DNA of 64,000 nucleotides from NCBI RefSeq assembly GCF_014198245.1, contig NZ_JACIHE010000016.1, positions 124,001-188,000 on the forward strand, given 5' to 3'. How positions within the stretch are numbered: the stretch's first letter is position 1; each line of letters begins with the position of its first letter. Positions 17,041-25,795 of the stretch are shown in pieces. Origin of the DNA: Bradyrhizobium sp. cir1 (lineage in GTDB: Bacteria; Pseudomonadota; Alphaproteobacteria; Rhizobiales; Xanthobacteraceae). A model generated the notes under the pieces. The model was given only the letters and a program-made list of their open reading frames with translations. It had not been told where the DNA came from and searched no databases. A program made the position numbers and the translations under genes.

Positions 17041-18237
17041 TCAAATCCCCAGCATCATCTTCGCGATGATGTCGCGCTGGATCTCCGAGGTGCCGCCGAA
17101 GATCGTGTAGGCGCGGCCGTTGAGATATTCCGGCACCACCGTCAGCATGTCCTCCGGGATCGCCGGCTCGTGGTTGAGCTTGTAGAGCGGACGCATCGGC
17201 TCGACCGCGAGGGCGTCGTGGCCGATCACGTCGGCACCCAGCCGGGTCACGGCCTGGCGGATCTCGCTGTTGCGCAGCTTCAGGATCGACGACACCGCAC
17301 CGGGATTCTGCCCGGTCTGCAGCGCCGAGAGCACCCGCAGCTCAGTCATCTCCAGCGCGTCGATGTCGACCTCGACCTCCGAGATGCGCGCTGCGATGTC
17401 AGGGGTGTCGATGGCGCGGCCGGTCAAATCCGACTCGGCAAGGTCCGCGATTGCCTTCAGTCCCTCGCGCAGTTTCGCCGAGGCGATGCCGGAGCCGCGC
17501 TCGAACTCCAGCAGATATTTGCCGTAGGTCCAGCCCTTGCCCTCCTCGCCGACGCGATTGGCGACGGGCACGCGGACGTCGTCGAAGAACACCTGGTTGA
17601 CCTCATGGTCGCCGCCGATGGTGAGGATGGGGCGGGTCGTGATGCCGGGCGTCTTCATGTCGATCAGGATGAAGCTGATGCCGTCCTGCTGCCGCTCGCC
17701 GTCGCTGGTGCGCACCAGCGCGAACATGCGGTTGGCGTGATGGGCATGCGTGGTCCAGATCTTGGTGCCGTTGATGATGTAATCGTCGCCGTCGCGCACC
17801 GCGCGCGTCTTCAGCGAGGAGAGGTCGGAGCCTGAGCCCGGCTCGGAATAGCCCTGGCACCAATAGTCCTCGCCGGAGAGAATGCGCGGCAGGTAGAAGT
17901 TCTTCTGCTCGGGGTTGCCGAAGCCGATGATGACGGGCCCGACCATCTTCACGCCCATCACGTTGACGTTGGGCACACCGGCGCGCGCGCTCTCGGTCTC
18001 GAAGATCCAGCGCTGTGCCGGCGTCCAGTCTGGCCCGCCATATTCGACCGGCCAGCCCGGCGCGCCCCAGCCCTGCCTGTGCAGCGCGCGCTGCCAGGCC
18101 ATGCCGATGTCGGGGTCGGAGAACACCGACGGCGTCAGCGCGGTCGCGCGCTTCATTTCCTCGGTGAGATTTTTTGCGATGAAGCCGCGCACCTCGCTCT
18201 GGAAGGCGCGCTCCTCGGCATTGAACGTGAGGTCCAT
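17041..18237 (-). CDS. Acyl-CoA dehydrogenase (PimC-like large subunit)
   Basis: The 398-residue flavoprotein has the acyl-CoA dehydrogenase order: N-terminal helical domain, the FAD-binding YSEPGSGSDLSSLKT loop (about 133) and IWTTHAHHAN, and the C-terminal GGTSEIQRDIIAKMMLG motif. It is the third gene of a run crotonase - dehydrogenase - dehydrogenase. The adjacent pair resembles two-subunit enzymes such as PimC/PimD (pimeloyl-CoA dehydrogenase) and is likely a heteromer. It would oxidise an acyl- or dicarboxyl-CoA and pass electrons to ETF. The specific substrate is not readable from the sequence. Confidence 0.93.
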   Translation of the reverse strand: MDLTFNAEERAFQSEVRGFIAKNLTEEMKRATALTPSVFSDPDIGMAWQRALHRQGWGAPGWPVEYGGPDWTPAQRWIFETESARAGVPNVNVMGVKMVGPVIIGFGNPEQKNFYLPRILSGEDYWCQGYSEPGSGSDLSSLKTRAVRDGDDYIINGTKIWTTHAHHANRMFALVRTSDGERQQDGISFILIDMKTPGITTRPILTIGGDHEVNQVFFDDVRVPVANRVGEEGKGWTYGKYLLEFERGSGIASAKLREGLKAIADLAESDLTGRAIDTPDIAARISEVEVDIDALEMTELRVLSALQTGQNPGAVSSILKLRNSEIRQAVTRLGADVIGHDALAVEPMRPLYKLNHEPAIPEDMLTVVPEYLNGRAYTIFGGTSEIQRDIIAKMMLGI

Positions 18238-18252
18238 GAGGCTCTCCCAGTG

Positions 18253-19392
18253 TCAGGCCGTGCGGCCGAGCCGAGCGTGGCGGCTATAGTGGTGCGCGCT
18301 GCCGCCGAACAGCGTGTCGAAGGCGACCAGCCGCTTGAAATAGGCGCCGACCTCGAGCTCCTCGGTGACGCCCATGCCGCCGTGAAGCTGGATCGACTGC
18401 TCGCCGACGAAGCGCGCGCATTTGCCGATCTTCGCCTTCGCGCCTGAAGCGGCGCGCGCCCGTTCGACCGGCGCAGCATCCGCTTTCAATGCAGCCCGCA
18501 GCGCCATTGAACGCGCTTCGTCGACCTGCATCGCCATGTCGGCGAGGCGGTGGCGGATCACCTGGTTGGCCGAGAGCGGCCGGCCGAACTGTTTGCGGAT
18601 CTTGGTGTATTCCAGCGTGGTGTCCAGCAGCGTCTGCATGATACCGACGGCTTCCGCACCCAACGCGGCCATGGCGCGATCGACGGCCCATTCGATCGCA
18701 GGCAGCGCACCGTGTCCATCGCCGAGCAGGGCGTCTTCAGGCACATGCACGTCCGATAGTTCGATGTTGCAGGCGTGCCCGCCGCCAAGGCGGGGATAGT
18801 CGCTGATGATAAGGCCAGGTGCCGTCGCGGGCACCAGGAACAGGCCGATCCGCCCCGAAGGGCCGTGATGATCATGGATCAGCGCGGAGACGATGATCTC
18901 ATCGGCGGCGTGCCCGTCGAGCACGGCAATCTTGTTCCCGGCAAGGCGCCAGCCTTGCCCCGTCTTGTTGGCGGTGGTCGTGACCTTGGCGAGATCAAAC
19001 CGTGCCGCGCGTTCGGAATGCGCAAACGCGAGCTTCAATGATCCGTCGGCGACCTTGGGCAGGCTCGCCTGTTTCTGCGCTGGGCTGCCGCATCTGTCGA
19101 TCAGGGCGGCTCCGAGGACGACGGTCGCAACGTATGGCTCGGACACCAGCCCGCGACCAAAGGCTTCCATCAGGATGCCGATCTCGACGGCGCCGCCGCC
19201 GAGCCCGCCGAACTCTTCCGCGACCGGCAGCGCCAGCCAGCCGAGCTCGGCAAACTGCTTCCAGACTGCCGGGCTGTAGCCGAGCGGATCGTTCGCCATC
19301 TTGCGGCGGTGATCGGCATCGTAGCTTTCGGCCACGAAGCGTTCCGCGCTCTCCCGCAGCAGCCGCTGTTCGTCACTGAGGTTCAGGTCCAT
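18253..19392 (-). CDS. Acyl-CoA dehydrogenase (PimD-like small subunit)
   Basis: The 379-residue protein starts MDLNLSDEQRLLRESAERFV at the ATG at 19392, 5 bases after the crotonase stop. It has the acyl-CoA dehydrogenase fold with YTKIRKQFGRPLSANQVIRH (about 273) and SIQLHGGMGVTEEL near the C-terminus. The middle FAD loop is weaker than in the downstream partner (AFAHSERAARFDLAKV instead of YSEPGSGSD), as is common in the diverged half of heteromeric acyl-CoA dehydrogenases. The close spacing (15 bases to the next gene) supports one complex. Confidence 0.92.
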   Translation of the reverse strand: MDLNLSDEQRLLRESAERFVAESYDADHRRKMANDPLGYSPAVWKQFAELGWLALPVAEEFGGLGGGAVEIGILMEAFGRGLVSEPYVATVVLGAALIDRCGSPAQKQASLPKVADGSLKLAFAHSERAARFDLAKVTTTANKTGQGWRLAGNKIAVLDGHAADEIIVSALIHDHHGPSGRIGLFLVPATAPGLIISDYPRLGGGHACNIELSDVHVPEDALLGDGHGALPAIEWAVDRAMAALGAEAVGIMQTLLDTTLEYTKIRKQFGRPLSANQVIRHRLADMAMQVDEARSMALRAALKADAAPVERARAASGAKAKIGKCARFVGEQSIQLHGGMGVTEELEVGAYFKRLVAFDTLFGGSAHHYSRHARLGRTA

Positions 19393-19397
19393 CGCAT

Positions 19398-20252
19398 CTA
19401 CTCCGCGGCCGCCGGCGGCTTGCGCACGGAGGGATGCAGGCCGGATGGATCGACGATCATGCCGAACTCCTGGAGATTGTGGGCGTGACAGAGCTGATGC
19501 AGCGCAAAAGCCTGGTCGATCGCGGCGGGCTGGCCCATCACGTCGACCGAGCGGTTCACCGCCTCCTTGGTCAGTTTCAATGCGAAGGACGGTTTTGCTG
19601 CGATCCGGCGCGCCAGCTCCAGCACGCGCGCCGACAGCTCCGCGCGCGGCACGACCTGGTTGACCATGCCGAGCTGATGGGCTTCCTCGGCGCTCCAGCT
19701 GTCGGCCGTGAACAAGAACTCCTTGGCCTTGCGCGGTCCGAGCTCCCAGGGATGCACGAACCATTCGACGCCGCAGACGCCCATGGTGACGACGGGATCG
19801 CAGAACTGCGCATCGTCGCTGGCGACGATGAGATCGCAGGCCCAGGCCAGCATCAAGCCCCCCGCGATGCACTTGCCGTGCACTTCGGCAATGGTCGGTT
19901 TTGCCAGATTGCGCCAGCGCCGGGTGATCTGGAGATAGATTTCCTGCTCGCGGGCGAAGCGGCCATGCGCGTTGGGCTCCGCAAAACCGCCCCAATTTCC
20001 GATCGGCGGAAAGTCGGTGCCTGCGGCGTTCTTGCCGCCCGGACGCAGATCGTGGCCGGAGGAGAAATGCGGGCCGCTGCCGGCGAGGATGATCACCCTG
20101 ACCGCGTCGTCTTGGACCGCCGCATCGAACGCGGCGTTGAGGTCGTAGGTCATTTGCAGGTTCTGTGCGTTGCGTGCCTCGGGCCGGTTCATCACGACCC
20201 GCGTTATCGCCGGCTCCGGTCTCTCCACGAGGATGGTCTCGAACGAGCTCAT
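19398..20252 (-). CDS. Enoyl-CoA hydratase/isomerase family protein lacking both hydratase glutamates
   Basis: The 284-residue crotonase-fold protein heads the operon with two acyl-CoA dehydrogenases. The oxyanion-hole segments are present (FSSGHDLRP; GKCIAGGLML). The two catalytic Glu of enoyl-CoA hydratase fall on Met134 (AGGLM) and Val154 (CDPVVTMG), so a classical hydration mechanism is unlikely; isomerase, hydrolase or another crotonase chemistry is possible. The ATG at 20252 has AAGGAG upstream. The GVEWFVHPWELGPRKAKE segment marks a distinct subfamily that I recall from actinobacteria as well. Confidence 0.9.
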   Translation of the reverse strand: MSSFETILVERPEPAITRVVMNRPEARNAQNLQMTYDLNAAFDAAVQDDAVRVIILAGSGPHFSSGHDLRPGGKNAAGTDFPPIGNWGGFAEPNAHGRFAREQEIYLQITRRWRNLAKPTIAEVHGKCIAGGLMLAWACDLIVASDDAQFCDPVVTMGVCGVEWFVHPWELGPRKAKEFLFTADSWSAEEAHQLGMVNQVVPRAELSARVLELARRIAAKPSFALKLTKEAVNRSVDVMGQPAAIDQAFALHQLCHAHNLQEFGMIVDPSGLHPSVRKPPAAAE

Positions 20253-20369
20253 GGCGTTCTCCTTGACGTTCCCCTGGCATTGACGTTCTTGGTTTGCCCG
20301 AGTTGACAATGTCGGCCGGTGATAGGCAAGGGGCTTGCGTCAGTCGGCTGGTGTGTGGTCATCCACCGC

Positions 20370-20465
20370 CGTCATTCCGGGATGGTCCGAAGGACCAGAC
20401 CCGGAATCTCGAGATTCTCAGGTGCGCAATTGCGCACCATAGTTCGCTTCGCGCCCCGGAATGAC
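20370..20465. repeat. Palindromic repeat, family D
   Basis: CGTCATTCCGGGA and CCCCGGAATGAC form the outer arms, with an inner GGTGCGCAATTGCGCACC palindrome. It sits between the divergent crotonase and lemA-like genes, in a 280-base gap that must also hold both promoters. Confidence 0.75.
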
Positions 20466-20532
20466 ATCGACAAGCTGGCGCCCCGCACGCTCGATCTGGT
20501 AGTTTGCGCCAGATTCCACCGGGAGAAATTTA

Positions 20533-21135
20533 ATGCGCAAGATCCTGACCGTGCTGGCGGCGCTGGCCTCGCTGAGCCTGTCCAATTGCGGCTACAACGC
20601 GATCCAGACCGAGGACGAGCAGATCAAGGCCAACTGGTCCGAGGTCGTGAACCAGTATCAGCGCCGCGCCGATCTCGTCCCCAATCTTGTCAACTCGGTG
20701 AAGGGATTTGCGCAGCAGGAGAAGGATGTATTGCTCGGGGTCACCAACGCCCGCGCCAAGGTCGGCAGCATCCAGGCGACGCCCGAGGTGCTGAACGACC
20801 CCGCAGCCTTCCAGAAATTCCAGGCCGCCCAGGGCGAGCTCTCCAGCGCGCTGTCGCGCCTCCTGGTCGTCACCGAGAACTACCCGCAGCTGAAATCGGA
20901 TGCCCTGTTCAAGGACCTGATGTCCCAGTTGGAGGGCACCGAGAACCGCATCACGGTGGCGCGCAACCGCTACATCAAGGCGGTGCAGGAGTATAACGTC
21001 ACCATCCGCTCGTTCCCGACCAACCTCACCGCGATGACGTTCGGCTACAAGGAGAAGCCGAACTTCTCGGTCGAGAACGAAAAGGAGATATCGACCGCGC
21101 CGAAGGTCGATTTCAACCCGGCGCCGTCGAAGTAG
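20533..21135 (+). CDS. LemA family protein
   Basis: The 200-residue protein has an N-terminal hydrophobic segment ending in a lipobox-like LSLSNCGYN (Cys20), so it may be a lipoprotein. The LemA core follows: YNAIQTEDEQIKANWSEV, YQRRADLVPNLVNSVKGFA, then long helices. LemA proteins are membrane-tethered helical bundles of unknown biochemical role, often encoded with TPM-domain proteins as here. Confidence 0.93.
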   Translation: MRKILTVLAALASLSLSNCGYNAIQTEDEQIKANWSEVVNQYQRRADLVPNLVNSVKGFAQQEKDVLLGVTNARAKVGSIQATPEVLNDPAAFQKFQAAQGELSSALSRLLVVTENYPQLKSDALFKDLMSQLEGTENRITVARNRYIKAVQEYNVTIRSFPTNLTAMTFGYKEKPNFSVENEKEISTAPKVDFNPAPSK

Positions 21136-21170
21136 CTGCGTTCGGCCCCGATGCGCGTCCCACCCACCGC

Positions 21171-21340
21171 CGTCATTCCCCGCGAAAGCGGGGAATCCAG
21201 TACGCCGCGGCCCCTCTGCAGCTCGCCGGCGTCTCTGGAATACTGGATCGCCCGGTCCCGGCTCCGCCTAGGGCTTCGCCGGGCACCACGGTATTGGGCC
21301 GGCGAAGCGTCAGCGAAGACGGCAAGCCGGGCGATGACAC
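21171..21340. repeat. Palindromic repeat, family C, inside the lemA-TPM gap
   Basis: It starts CGTCATTCCCCGCGAAAGCG then GGGAATCCAGTACGCCGCGG, and ends GCCGGGCGATGACAC, like the copy at 42099-42200 but with an insertion of about 70 bases holding another GC-rich stem. It separates two genes of one apparent operon and includes the ATG proposed for the next gene. Confidence 0.8.
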
Positions 21341-22233
21341 TGAGTGTGTGGTGGCGTGCAGCCATTCTCGTAGCGCTACTGCTGTCGCTCGCATTCCCCG
21401 CCGTCGCCGACGTCGCTGTTCCCCAGCTCACCGGCCGCGTGGTCGACCAGACCGGCACGCTCTCCAGCGGCGACATCGCCACGCTGTCGCAAAAGCTGCG
21501 CGACTTTGAAACGCGCAAGGGCAGCCAGATCGCCGTGCTGATCGTGCCGACCACGCAGCCGGAGACGATCGAGCAGTTCTCGATCCGCGTCGCCGAGGCC
21601 TGGAAGATCGGCCGCAGGAAGATCGACGACGGTGCGATCCTCATCGTTGCCAAGAACGACCGGCATCTGCGCATCGAGGTCGGCTACGGCCTCGAAGGCG
21701 CGCTGACCGACGTCACCTCGCGGCGCATCATCGACGAGATCATCACGCCCAAGTTCAGGAGCGGCGATTTTGCCGGCGGCATCGCTGACGGCGTCGAACG
21801 CATGATGCGGGTGATCGACGGCGAGCCATTGCCGGTTCCTTCTCCCACCGTGAACTTCGGCAGCCTGGACGACCTCGCGCCGCTCTTCATCGTCACGCTG
21901 TTCGCCTCTGTGGGCGTGGGAGGGTTCTTCCGCGCCATGCTGGGGCGATTGCTCGGATCGTTCGTGACCGGAGGCATCATCGCAGCGCTGACCTGGTTCA
22001 TCCTCGGGTCGTTCGCGCTCGCCCTCGCGCTCGGTGCTCTCGGCTTCATCATCGGATTTGTCGCTGATCTGTTTTCGGCGATCACGCCGGGCACAGGCCG
22101 CTCGCGCGGCGGCTCCTGGTCGAGCGGTTCCTCGTCCGGCGGCTGGAGCAGCGGATCATCGTCAGGCGACAGCGGTGGTTTCAGCGGCGGGGGTGGCAGT
22201 TTCGGCGGCGGCGGCGCCTCGGGGAGCTGGTAG
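21334..22233 (+). CDS. TPM-domain membrane protein (YgcG-like)
   Basis: The predicted protein has 299 residues. It has a signal peptide (WWRAAILVALLLSLAFPAVA), a TPM/YgcG domain (about 35-170, LTGRVVDQTGTLSSGDIATL ... GYGLEGALTDVTSRRII), two membrane segments (about 187-250) and a Gly/Ser-rich tail ending GGGGSFGGGGASGSW, the standard layout of this family. The ATG at 21334 lies in the end of a palindromic repeat with no good ribosome site; GTG at 21346 is the alternative. The frame is open further upstream, but that part is repeat sequence. The partner LemA is encoded just upstream. Confidence 0.88.
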   Translation: MTLSVWWRAAILVALLLSLAFPAVADVAVPQLTGRVVDQTGTLSSGDIATLSQKLRDFETRKGSQIAVLIVPTTQPETIEQFSIRVAEAWKIGRRKIDDGAILIVAKNDRHLRIEVGYGLEGALTDVTSRRIIDEIITPKFRSGDFAGGIADGVERMMRVIDGEPLPVPSPTVNFGSLDDLAPLFIVTLFASVGVGGFFRAMLGRLLGSFVTGGIIAALTWFILGSFALALALGALGFIIGFVADLFSAITPGTGRSRGGSWSSGSSSGGWSSGSSSGDSGGFSGGGGSFGGGGASGSW

Positions 22234-22238
22234 CGGTC

Positions 22239-22736
22239 ATGAGCATCAAGCGCATTGTCAGACATCTCGTGGAGCACCATTGGCGGGCAAGGCAGATCTT
22301 CCCGCAAGCCGCGCTCGACCGCATCGAGCGGGCCATCCGGCAGGGCGAGACCACCCATTCCGGCCAGGTCCGCTTCGTCGTCGAAGGCGCGCTCGACGGC
22401 CGTCCCCTGTTCCGCAACCAGCCGGCACGCGAGCGCGCGCTCGACCTGTTTTCGCATTTGCGCATCTGGGACACCGCGCACAACAACGGTGTCCTGATCT
22501 ATCTCCTGCTCGCCGACCGCGACGTCGAGATCATCGCCGACCGCGGCATCGACGCGAAGGTCGGCGCGGCGGGCTGGGAGGCCATCTGCCGTGCCATGGA
22601 GTCCGAGTTCAGGTCCGGCCAGTTCGAGCGCGGCGTGATCGCCGGCATCGCGGCGGTGTCGCGCGAGCTGGCAAGGCACTTCCCGCCGCAAGGCCCGAAT
22701 GCCAACGAGCTGCCGGATGCGCCGGTGGTGATGTGA
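22239..22736 (+). CDS. Small TPM-domain protein
   Basis: The 165-residue protein starts 5 bases after the preceding stop and contains a second, soluble TPM domain (RIERAIRQGETTHSGQVRFV ... DRDVEIIADRGIDAKVG ... GQFERGVIAGI). It has no signal peptide or membrane helix, so it is probably on the cytoplasmic side. It completes a lemA - TPM - TPM operon seen in many alphaproteobacteria. Confidence 0.92.
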   Translation: MSIKRIVRHLVEHHWRARQIFPQAALDRIERAIRQGETTHSGQVRFVVEGALDGRPLFRNQPARERALDLFSHLRIWDTAHNNGVLIYLLLADRDVEIIADRGIDAKVGAAGWEAICRAMESEFRSGQFERGVIAGIAAVSRELARHFPPQGPNANELPDAPVVM

Positions 22737-22769
22737 ACGGCGCGGGTGCCACGCACTCCGCTCTCTGAC

Positions 22770-22894
22770 CGTCATCCTGAGGTGCGAGCGCAGCGAGCCT
22801 CGAAGGACGGCCCGGCTGCTGCAGCTCGGCCGTTCATCCTTCGAGGCTCCTCTTGCGATGCATCGCATCGCAAGCCTCGCGCCTCAGGATGACG
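22770..22894. repeat. Repeat, family F
   Basis: Complete copy: CGTCATCCTGAGGTGCGAGC at the left, CCTCGAAGGACGGCC facing GGCCGTTCATCCTTCGAGG, and GCCTCAGGATGACGG at the right. The rest of the 22737-23102 gap (22895-23102) is less G+C-rich and should be the promoter region of the next gene. Confidence 0.8.
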
Positions 22895-23102
22895 GAAGTG
22901 ACAAGGACGCCTAGCGTCGTTGCGCGGCCGTTCATCTTGCCCCGGTTACAAATTGTTTCACGCCCGCCACACCGGTTCCACGTTCCCGGCCCAATTCAGC
23001 CCCGGATAAGTTCCTAAAATTTCGGTAAGCGGGTCCGAAGGTAAGGATTTCGCAAACAATGAAAGTTACCAAAAGGTCAATCCAGACTGGAGTATTTGAG
23101 CC

Positions 23103-24089
23103 GTGAGCGAACCAATGGCTGAGCAGGCTGCCCAGGATTCCGGTGCTGTCGACGCCGCAGCGCCGCAGGCCGTCGAGGCTGCCGCCGGTATCGACGCCCC
23201 CTCGATCGCCCCCGACCACGAAGCGCCGCCGAAGCCTGATCCGGTGAAGGCAGACGCCCCGAAGGTTGAGCCGCCGCGGATCGAGGTGCCGAAATTCGAG
23301 GCCAAGGTTGAGAAGGCCGAGACCAAGCCCGAGCCGAAGCTCGGCAAGCTCATCGTCATGCCGCCTGCCGACCGCGCCTGGGAGCGCGATGAATTCGCCC
23401 CGCATGTGAAGGCGGACGAGCCGCGCGAGACCGGCAGCAAGCGTCGCCTCTCGGCGATGGCCGCCGTGGTGGTGATCGCGGCCGGCGTCGGTGCGATCAG
23501 CGGCGCGCTGGCAACGGCCGGCATGATGCATTTCGCCGCCCCGGCCGCCGCGCCGGTGCAGGTCGCCGACACCAGCGCGCTGGATGCGTCCGTCGCGCGG
23601 ATCGACGCCGACCTCGTCGCGCTCAAGGCGAATGTCGAGCACAGCTCCAAGACCGGTCTCAGCCAGTTCAACCGGGCCAATGATCGTCTCGACAAGCTCG
23701 AGAAGGCGCAGGCCGAGCCGATGGCGAAGCTGGCAAAACTGTCCGAGACCGTCGACAAGCTCCGCGCCACATCGCCTGCCGCTCCCGCGCAGGCTGCGGC
23801 GTCCAAGGAGACCACCGGCTCAATTGTGCCGGCCCAGGTTGCGACCGCGGCCGCCGCTCCGGCTCCCGTGCCTGCCGCGCCCAAGACCGAGGTCGGCCGC
23901 CTGCCGACGCTCGAAGGCTGGCGGCTGCGCGACGTCGCCAATGGCGGCGCGCTGATCGAGGGCCGCGACGGCCTCTACGAGGTCTATGCCGGCGATCCCA
24001 TCCCCGGCGTCGGCCGCGTCGATGCGATCCGCCGCCAGGACGGCCGCTGGGTGGTCGTCACCAGCAAGGGCCTGATCGTCGCGCGCTGA
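23103..24089 (+). CDS. Single-pass membrane protein with Pro/Ala-rich and coiled-coil regions
   Basis: The 328-residue protein has a long Ala/Pro/Glu-rich cytoplasmic region (1-115), one transmembrane helix (AAVVVIAAGVGAISGALATA, about 121), a helical coiled-coil stretch (about 160-230, LDASVARIDADLVALKANVE) and a compact C-terminal beta domain (LPTLEGWRLRDVANGGALIE ... DGRWVVVTSKGLIVAR). GTG at 23103 is the start with GGAG 10 bases upstream; ATG at 23115 is an alternative. The build recalls cell-envelope scaffold proteins, but I do not recognise a family. Confidence 0.78.
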   Translation: MSEPMAEQAAQDSGAVDAAAPQAVEAAAGIDAPSIAPDHEAPPKPDPVKADAPKVEPPRIEVPKFEAKVEKAETKPEPKLGKLIVMPPADRAWERDEFAPHVKADEPRETGSKRRLSAMAAVVVIAAGVGAISGALATAGMMHFAAPAAAPVQVADTSALDASVARIDADLVALKANVEHSSKTGLSQFNRANDRLDKLEKAQAEPMAKLAKLSETVDKLRATSPAAPAQAAASKETTGSIVPAQVATAAAAPAPVPAAPKTEVGRLPTLEGWRLRDVANGGALIEGRDGLYEVYAGDPIPGVGRVDAIRRQDGRWVVVTSKGLIVAR

Positions 24090-24113
24090 GCGTTCGATAT
24101 TCGACTTTCGAAG

Positions 24114-24145
24114 AGGCGCTTCACCACCCTGTGAAGCGCCTTTTT
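24114..24145 (+). terminator. Rho-independent terminator
   Basis: GGCGCTTCAC pairs with GTGAAGCGCC around a 6-base loop and is followed at once by TTTTT. It lies 25 bases after the stop at 24089 and is the clearest intrinsic terminator on the plus strand of the window. Confidence 0.88.
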
Positions 24146-24182
24146 GCTTGAATAGGCGCGCTTGCGCGGTGTTACCTTAGGT

Positions 24183-25730
24183 ATGAGCCGCGCCTTGCGA
24201 ATTCTCGTTGCTGTCGTCGTGTTGCTCGGCGGCGTCATGTCGCTCTCGGCGGCTGAGAACGCACAGCTGGCGCGCGGCACCGCGATCACCGACCCTGGTG
24301 TCCTGCGCAAGCTCGACGAGCACGACGTGCTGACGATCTCGCGGTTGCTCTGGCCGGAGCGCAGCGCGAATTTTCTGCTGACGACCGATCTGCTGTTCTC
24401 CTGGCTGCCCCAGCTCAAGGAGATTCCGCCTGCGATCGATGCGGAGTTCGACCGCTACGTCGCGCAGCAGAAAGCGGCCTGGCCGACCGAGACCATCGGC
24501 GTCGGCGAAGGCGTTGACGTGCAGCTGTTCGACCGGGCCGTGCTGAAATCCCCCAACACGCGCTTCGTGCTGGCCGGCATCGTCAACCGCATGGACCGCG
24601 CCTATGTGTCGGAGGAGTCTTGCGGCGAGATCCGCTTGATCTATCGGCTGACGCGTTTCGATGCAGGGCCGGACGGGACTAAGACGGCGGTGCGCCTGCC
24701 GATGACGTTCAATCTCGTGCTGAAGGCGCGCGACGAGCGCCAGATCGCGCCGAACGGCATGCCTGTGACCTGCGCCGAGGTCGCGCGGCGCTGGCTCGAC
24801 AATGGCGACTGGCAGGGGCTGATCGGCACCGGCTTCTATCCTCACGATGCGATGCTCGACCGCATCGAAACCAACATCCAGATCTCGATCGCACCGAAAT
24901 CGGCGCTGCACGATTTTCGCTCGGACTATCTCTTGAAGGTCTTCAAGTACAACGCCACGACGAAGACGTTCGAGGAATCGACGCTGGAGAACCAGATCGA
25001 CCGCGACCGGATCCTTGCGGACAATGATCTCCGGCGCGACTTCAAGGAATGGCTGCTCGCGCCGGAAAATCTTCGCGAGTTCGATCGCGGCACGGTGCTG
25101 ATCCCCGAGAAGTTTCTGGCGAGGGCTGCGGTGGTGCCGACGCCGGCGGGTCTCGATGCGTCGGCGCTGCAGCCGGAGTTCGGCATGATGCAAGGGGAAG
25201 GAAAAGGGGAGGGCAAGGACAATCCGGTCTTCACCGACAACGATGTGGTCGGTGCATTGAAGCGGGCTGCCGCGCGCGGGGACTTGCAGAACGTCCGCTC
25301 GGTCGCGGGCTTCCAGCGTCGCCTCAACGACGTCACCTGCGCCGGCTGCCACCAGACCCGCGGCATCGGCGGTTTCCATTTCCCCGGCGTCGACTGGCTC
25401 GCCGACAGGCCGTCCAACTCGACCATTGTGCCGGCCTCGCCGCATTTTGTCGGCGACCAGCTGCGCCGACGCGACATCCTGGCCGCGTTCGCCGCGGGAA
25501 AAAACCCTGATTTCTCGCGCGGATTTGCCAGCCGGCCGCAGACCCGCGGTAGCGGCGAGCTCGCCGGCACCGAATATCAGGACGGCTGGGGCGCGCATTG
25601 TTCCCTGCAAAATGCGGGATCGGGAACGCGGGATGAGAGTTTTACGTCATGGAGCTGTGCTACGGGCTTGACCTGTCAGGCTGCTGCGGCCTCGCGCCAC
25701 ATCGGCATGTGCTTCATCAAGACGCGTTAG
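24183..25730 (+). CDS. Large exported protein with a single c-type haem motif, unknown function
   Basis: The 515-residue protein has a Sec signal peptide (MSRALRILVAVVVLLGGVMS, cleaved near LSAAEN). A single CxxCH motif (TCAGCHQTRG) starts at residue 386 and is followed by GGFHFPGVDW, so it may carry one c-type haem or bind metal through the Cys pair. The C-terminal 50 residues hold four more Cys (AHCSLQ, WSCATGLTCQ, GMCFIK), probably disulfide-bonded. The N-terminal 370 residues match no domain I know. ATG at 24183 is chosen over the upstream in-frame start since it directly precedes the signal peptide. Confidence 0.75.
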   Translation: MSRALRILVAVVVLLGGVMSLSAAENAQLARGTAITDPGVLRKLDEHDVLTISRLLWPERSANFLLTTDLLFSWLPQLKEIPPAIDAEFDRYVAQQKAAWPTETIGVGEGVDVQLFDRAVLKSPNTRFVLAGIVNRMDRAYVSEESCGEIRLIYRLTRFDAGPDGTKTAVRLPMTFNLVLKARDERQIAPNGMPVTCAEVARRWLDNGDWQGLIGTGFYPHDAMLDRIETNIQISIAPKSALHDFRSDYLLKVFKYNATTKTFEESTLENQIDRDRILADNDLRRDFKEWLLAPENLREFDRGTVLIPEKFLARAAVVPTPAGLDASALQPEFGMMQGEGKGEGKDNPVFTDNDVVGALKRAAARGDLQNVRSVAGFQRRLNDVTCAGCHQTRGIGGFHFPGVDWLADRPSNSTIVPASPHFVGDQLRRRDILAAFAAGKNPDFSRGFASRPQTRGSGELAGTEYQDGWGAHCSLQNAGSGTRDESFTSWSCATGLTCQAAAASRHIGMCFIKTR

Positions 25731-25795
25731 CACATGATAGCGATTTGGATGACCCATGACGGACACCAGCGAAGCCAACAAGATGCGCAATCGTG

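Noticed and set aside
24177..25610. Minus-strand frame opposite the haem-motif gene
   Set aside because: Antisense; the plus strand shows a signal peptide and a CxxCH motif.
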